DNA of 9,468 nt, from the NCBI GenBank assembly GCA_910587785.1, contig CAJUOA010000113.1:1-9468 (forward strand), given 5' to 3'. The translations under genes and the position numbers were made by a program. Within the stretch, counting starts at the first letter, position 1; every line of letters begins with the position of its first letter. Below are positions 7,164 through 9,468 of the stretch, piece by piece. Below the pieces are notes generated by a model, which saw only the letters and a program-made list of their open reading frames with translations, searched no databases and had not been told where the DNA came from. This stretch comes from an uncultured Oscillospiraceae bacterium (GTDB taxonomy: Bacteria; Bacillota; Clostridia; Oscillospirales; Oscillospiraceae).

Positions 7164-7466
7164 TCAGAAATCAAACAGGTTTAATTGTGTGGCGGCCCGC
7201 TGCCGCTGGGTCATGTCGTAGTTGGCGATGAACACCTCGGCAAACTGGCAGTTGGGATCGTACCGCTGCTTGATGTTGTTCAGCCGGGTCACCGCCTCGA
7301 TCTGGATGCCGGGGGCGTTATACAGCTCCCGGACAAAGGCGTCATCGTTGTAGGAGAGCAGGAATTTCCCCTCCATATTGAGAAGCGTGTCCCGCAGGCG
7401 GATGTGGTCTCTCTCCGTAAATCCGTCCTCCCCGATGTTCTGGTAGTACCCCTCGGTGGCGTGGTA
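7164..7466 (-). pseudogene. dam: 3' remnant of a D12-class DNA adenine methylase
   Basis: One hundred codons, ending with TGA-free frame at stop 7164, encode the C-terminal part of an N6-adenine DNA methyltransferase of the Dam/D12 class. The first visible residues YHATEGYY look like the tail of the catalytic DPPY motif with its first three residues missing. Then come FTERDH, KFLLSYNDD, VRELY, TRLNNIKQRYD and EVFIANYDM, as in clostridial Dam relatives. The AdoMet-binding N-terminal half is absent. Two codons upstream the frame meets a stop (TGA, 7472-7470), so nothing larger can be read. At most a 70-residue piece from Met at 7376 could be made, without catalytic residues. It joins directly onto a truncated ardA-like gene in another frame, so a deletion between adjacent genes is likely. 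Confidence 0.8.
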
Positions 7467-8059
7467 CTGTCATAAGGATATGCGGGGAACTGATACCCGT
7501 TGTACACCTGCTCCAGCTTCATACCGTTGTCGTAGACTACACCGTAAGGGGTGACCGTCTCGCCGCCGCTGTCGATCAGCAGCAGGGCGGTTTCAATGCC
7601 ATCCAGGCTTTCCAGTTCCTCCATCCGGGCGCCGCCGCCGTTCAGATTTATAAAATGGCTGCGCCCTACAGCCTCCAAATGGGAAAAGTCTGTGATGACC
7701 GTGGCCCGCTGGGAGCAGAACGTGAGATTGATGAGGTCCTTGATATCGGTTAACTTCAGCTTCCAGGCCATGGCCTGGAACTGCTCATCCTCGCCCACAC
7801 AGAAGCTGTCCAGCCGCTTCGCAAGATAGTCCAGCTGGTCCACATTGACCAGCGTGCCATTGATGGCGCCCAGCACACGGTAATGGCTGTCCACCTCGTC
7901 CACCCTGCACTCACGGTTCACAGAGTACCCGAGATCCATCTCTTGGAGCATCTCAATGGTCTGATCATACTGGTCAACAGGAATAGGGAAGGGGATGGTG
8001 ATCTGCCCGCATTCCGGGCGCCGGGGATTGCTCAGCACCGCTTTGATCACATAGCTCAT
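7289..8059 (-). pseudogene. ardA: Truncated ArdA-like antirestriction gene with out-of-frame tail
   Basis: The frame runs 256 codons from ATG 8059 (GAGGAA upstream). Residues 1-197 match my memory of clostridial proteins annotated as ArdA-like: MSYVIKAVLSNP, GQITIPFPIP, LVNVDQLDYLAKRLDSF, DLINLTFCSQRATVITDFS, TPYGVVYDNGM and YQFPAYPYD. From residue 198 the sequence turns into Arg/Ser/Thr/Pro-rich text (TTPPRGTTRTSGR). This is methylase DNA read in the wrong frame. Full-length relatives have a further C-terminal half that includes the ArdA motifs near the end, and that part is missing here. ArdA proteins mimic DNA and block type I restriction enzymes, protecting incoming elements. This copy is probably inactive. 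Its start overlaps the stop of the 55-residue gene (ATGA), so the two are coupled. Truncation is firm; the family name is less so. Confidence 0.75.
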
Positions 8060-8223
8060 ACGCCGTTCCTCGTCTTCTCCCGCTCACGGGGCGGCTTCTT
8101 CTGAGGCTTCGTCTGGGGCTTCATCTTCCGGCGGTCCGTGCTGGCGGGAGACCGCCTGGACGAATCCATCATCATCCGCTCCCAGCCCTCCAGCCGGGAG
8201 CCTCCCATAAAATATCGCGCCAT
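8056..8223 (-). CDS. Small basic protein, 55 residues
   Basis: ATG 8223 with GAGGAGG eight bases upstream, ending in TGA 8058-8056, which overlaps the next ATG in the arrangement ATGA. The product begins MARYFMGGSRLEGWERMMMD and continues into a strongly basic tail (KMKPQTKPQKKPPREREKTR). The strong ribosome binding site and exact stop-start coupling argue that it is real. Small proteins beginning with a similar M-x-R-x-x-MGGS-x-LEG-x-ER-MM pattern occur upstream of ArdA-like genes in clostridial elements, as far as I recall; none has a known function. The tail could bind nucleic acid. It may serve mainly to couple translation into ardA. It is preceded by a structured leader. Confidence 0.7.
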   Translation of the reverse strand: MARYFMGGSRLEGWERMMMDSSRRSPASTDRRKMKPQTKPQKKPPREREKTRNGV

Positions 8224-8224
8224 T

Positions 8225-8298
8225 GTTGTGTCCTCCTCATTTTATTTGCTTCCTGAAAGGAGGACAAAACAAAGAAGGGCGCTGCCCTCTTTTCAGGG
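8225..8298 (-). promoter_or_regulatory. Structured leader with competing hairpins covering the ribosome binding site
   Basis: Three alternative pairings are visible in minus-strand RNA. (a) GGGC-AGC-GCCC (8287-8277), extended by one or two pairs, is followed by TTTGTTTT (8273-8266) and is terminator-like. (b) CCTGAAAAGAGG (8297-8286) pairs with CCTCCTTTCAGG (8263-8252), 11 of 12 positions plus a wobble. (c) GTTTTGTCCTCCT (8270-8258) pairs with AGGAGGACACAAC (8237-8225), 12 of 13 positions, burying the Shine-Dalgarno of the 55-residue gene. Each excludes at least one other. This would suit attenuation or a translational switch, or (a) may simply end the upstream transcript. Confidence 0.5.
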
Positions 8299-8327
8299 AA
8301 ACGACCTTCATTTACGAACTTTTCTAT

Positions 8328-9050
8328 TCAGTTGAACTGCATCCCGCAATCCTGCGGGGTTTCCGCAGCTGTCAGCGCCACCTCCTTCTGGTAGGACAGC
8401 TCCACCCGCTCTTCCAGACCCGGAACGCACCGTTCGATCTGTTCCGCTGTGGACCCCAGGCATTCCTGCCGTTCATCGGTAATGGGGTATTCGGATTCCA
8501 GCGTTTCATGGATACAGCGGTAGATCTCCGTCAGCTGCTCCGGGGTAAAGAGGAAACCGCGGGGAACGAGGCCGGAGCGAGCGGCAAAGTTCCGCTTGGC
8601 GGCGGCATAGCTGTCTGTGCCGCCCTCGGGACCGTAATAGTTGCCCTGATACAGAGCGGTGTGGTCCCGCACCCATTCCCACGTAACGAATTGAATTCCG
8701 TACTTGGAGGGGTGGCCCGCCAGGACCGTATCATTAAACTCAGCCAGCAGCCTGTAGTCTCCTGTCAGACCGCTGGCCGTCAGCTGAGGCGCCGCCTCCA
8801 TCTGACGCATATACTCTGAGGTGATTTTAGCGATGTCGGTCACCCTGTCCAGGGCGGCGCTCCTGCGCTCATCAGCCACGTCCTCCTTCCAGTACCTTAT
8901 CGCACCGGTATCCAGCGCAAGGCAAAGACGCTGTCCATCCAGCTCCACCGGCAGAAGACCCTCCTCCGTTTCCGGTTTGACGGTGAGGCCCTCATGCCGG
9001 AGATTGCGGAACAGTTCCTGGAAATACCTGTTTTTTTCGTCTGCGTTCAT
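8328..9050 (-). CDS. Uncharacterised element protein, 240 residues
   Basis: ATG 9050 with GAGGAGG six bases upstream; it ends at TGA 8330-8328. I do not recognise a named family. The protein is soluble and acidic, with no signal peptide or membrane segment. Residues 1-90 look mixed helical (NRYFQELFRNLRHEGLTVKP, DERRSAALDRVTDIAKI). Residues about 95-165 contain LTGDYRLLAEFNDTVLAGH, FVTWEWVRD, GNYYG and AAKRNFAARSGL. The last part (about 166-230) is helical (TPEQLTEIYRCIHETLESEY, EQIERCVPGLEERV). Similar proteins with an F-V-T-W block sit beside antirestriction genes in clostridial elements, from memory, without known function. It is the first gene in this minus-strand run after the right-hand intergenic region, and it is separated from the next gene by a hairpin-rich leader. 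Confidence 0.75.
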   Translation of the reverse strand: MNADEKNRYFQELFRNLRHEGLTVKPETEEGLLPVELDGQRLCLALDTGAIRYWKEDVADERRSAALDRVTDIAKITSEYMRQMEAAPQLTASGLTGDYRLLAEFNDTVLAGHPSKYGIQFVTWEWVRDHTALYQGNYYGPEGGTDSYAAAKRNFAARSGLVPRGFLFTPEQLTEIYRCIHETLESEYPITDERQECLGSTAEQIERCVPGLEERVELSYQKEVALTAAETPQDCGMQFN

Positions 9051-9211
9051 TTTGATCCTCCTCGTTTATCAGTCTAATAAATTGCAACTTTTCAACCCTG
9101 AAAAGGCAGCTCCCTTTTCGATTCTGCCACTTTTCAAAACAGGCGCTGGACGCTTCACGAATTTTTGCCGCCCGGTTTATTACCCTTGGCATTCTCTCTG
9201 AAAAGCAAAAA

Positions 9212-9290
9212 GGGCATCGGTCTGTTCAGCCCTGTTAGAGCTGACGGATCGACGCCCCAAATGCAGGCGCTTCTGTTTAGCGCCTTTTTT
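9212..9290 (+). ncRNA. Candidate structured small RNA ending in a terminator
   Basis: On the plus strand, 9212-9230 pairs with 9240-9257 in an 18-position hairpin with one A-C mismatch, one bulged T and a nine-base loop. Seven bases later comes a canonical terminator. The motif TCTGTT-C/T-AGC occurs both in the 5' arm (9221-9230) and in the terminator loop (9271-9280). The 3' arm of the first hairpin could therefore pair with either, which is a possible switch. No protein gene on this strand leads into it, which favours an RNA gene divergent from the main operon. No promoter was identified and no RNA family is recognised. Confidence 0.4.
9265..9290 (+). terminator. Canonical plus-strand terminator
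   Basis: AGGCGCT (9265-9271) pairs perfectly with AGCGCCT (9279-9285) around a seven-base loop, followed by a run of six T (9285-9290). On the other strand the hairpin is not followed by T, so it acts on plus-strand transcripts. Confidence 0.8.
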
Positions 9291-9356
9291 CATTTTTCTG
9301 CCCGCAGGTTTGAGTCTTACCTGAGTGAATAGGAAGTGGGGAAAAATCTAAATTTT

Positions 9357-9389
9357 GAGGCCCTTGGATTTTCGTTATCCAAGGGCCTC
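9357..9389. repeat. Perfect 13-bp inverted repeat
   Basis: GAGGCCCTTGGAT (9357-9369) and ATCCAAGGGCCTC (9377-9389) flank a seven-base TTTCGTT spacer. There is no T run directly after the stem on either strand, so it is not a standard terminator. It lies 56 bases downstream of the tRNA 3' end and could be a processing or stop signal for tRNA read-through, or a protein-binding site at the element end. Confidence 0.7.
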
Positions 9390-9445
9390 CGAAGCCTTGA
9401 AATCTCTTGGCTTTTTGACCAAAAATCTTTCTTGACCTCTTTTTC

Positions 9446-9468
9446 TGGTCCGAGTGACGGGATTTGAA
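9446..9468 (-). tRNA. 3' end of a tRNA gene, cut by the window edge
   Basis: Read on the minus strand, the last 23 bases give a T-loop (TTCAAATC), the 3' half of the T-stem (C61 to T65, CCCGT), a seven-base acceptor strand CACTCGG, discriminator A and an encoded CCA (9448-9446). This fits tRNA positions 54-76 base for base. The anticodon lies outside, so the isotype is unknown; an acceptor strand ending in G72 with A73 implies a 5' C, which is compatible with tRNA-Pro among others. The 3' end faces the mobile-looking genes. Confidence 0.6.

Larger units (their letters stand above)
9051..9445. other. Intergenic region with RNA structures, no protein gene
   Basis: About 395 bases hold no convincing protein gene. 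Starting from the left they contain the leader of the 240-residue gene with a 7-bp hairpin (CTTTTCA 9088-9094 with TGAAAAG 9099-9105), a hairpin plus terminator on the plus strand (9212-9290), a bare stretch (9291-9350), and a perfect 13-bp hairpin (9357-9389). A weak minus-strand promoter candidate is TTTTCA (9204-9199), 16 bases, TAATAA (9182-9177). It matches the consensus poorly. Confidence 0.55.

Noticed and set aside
7440..7480. Programmed frameshift joining ArdA and methylase
   Set aside because: No slippery heptamer is visible, and the joined product would lack the ArdA C-terminus and the methylase AdoMet-binding half. A deletion explains the data better.
8992..9192. Minus-strand 66-codon frame overlapping the start of the 240-residue gene
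   Set aside because: It overlaps the better-supported gene out of frame and has no ribosome binding site or recognisable features.
1..9468. A novel defence system, toxin-antitoxin pair or biosynthetic cluster
   Set aside because: No nuclease, toxin, retron, phage-defence ATPase or biosynthetic enzyme is visible. The AbrB-like protein has no partner toxin beside it, and the methylase is only a remnant.

Overview
The window looks like part of an integrative/conjugative element of a high-GC gut Firmicute (Clostridia, Oscillospiraceae-like). The grounds are the GC-rich coding sequence, strong AGGAGG-type ribosome binding sites, Gram-positive surface proteins (thioester/Cna-B adhesin, class D sortase, CAP protein), and accessory genes typical of clostridial conjugative elements (ArdA-like antirestriction, DUF3849, SpoVG-like). 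Every protein gene supported here lies on the minus strand, so transcription runs from high to low coordinates. Family names come from recalled sequence patterns; no database search was run.

Right edge (9051-9468): about 420 bases without a protein gene. It holds the 3' end of a tRNA gene (minus strand, cut by the window), a perfect 13-bp hairpin, and a plus-strand block made of a long hairpin followed by a canonical terminator, which is a candidate small RNA. A tRNA 3' end is a classic integration target, so an element boundary may lie here.

Accessory block (9050-5861): an unrecognised 240-residue gene (8328-9050); a leader with competing hairpins (8224-8327); a 55-residue small gene (8056-8223) whose stop overlaps the start of an ardA-like gene; a broken junction near 7466 where ardA loses its 3' part and runs out of frame into the last 100 codons of a DNA adenine methylase; a Cys-rich AbrB-like protein (6609-7133); and a DUF3849 protein (5861-6619).

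Surface block (5846-1): a low-GC reading frame running without a stop into a SpoVG-family gene that has its own strong ribosome binding site; a secreted membrane-anchored protein; a class D sortase; a secreted Ig-like/CAP protein; a terminator; and a large thioester and Cna-B repeat adhesin that leaves the window at position 1. The layout suggests that the cell carrying the element displays a sortase-processed adhesin, perhaps for contact with host tissue or with mating partners. The accessory block would protect incoming DNA from restriction, but its ArdA/methylase part is damaged here.

I see no clearly new biological system. The best leads are the ardA/dam chimera, the leader RNA before the 55-residue gene, the SpoVG start nested in a foreign-looking reading frame, and the plus-strand structured RNA.
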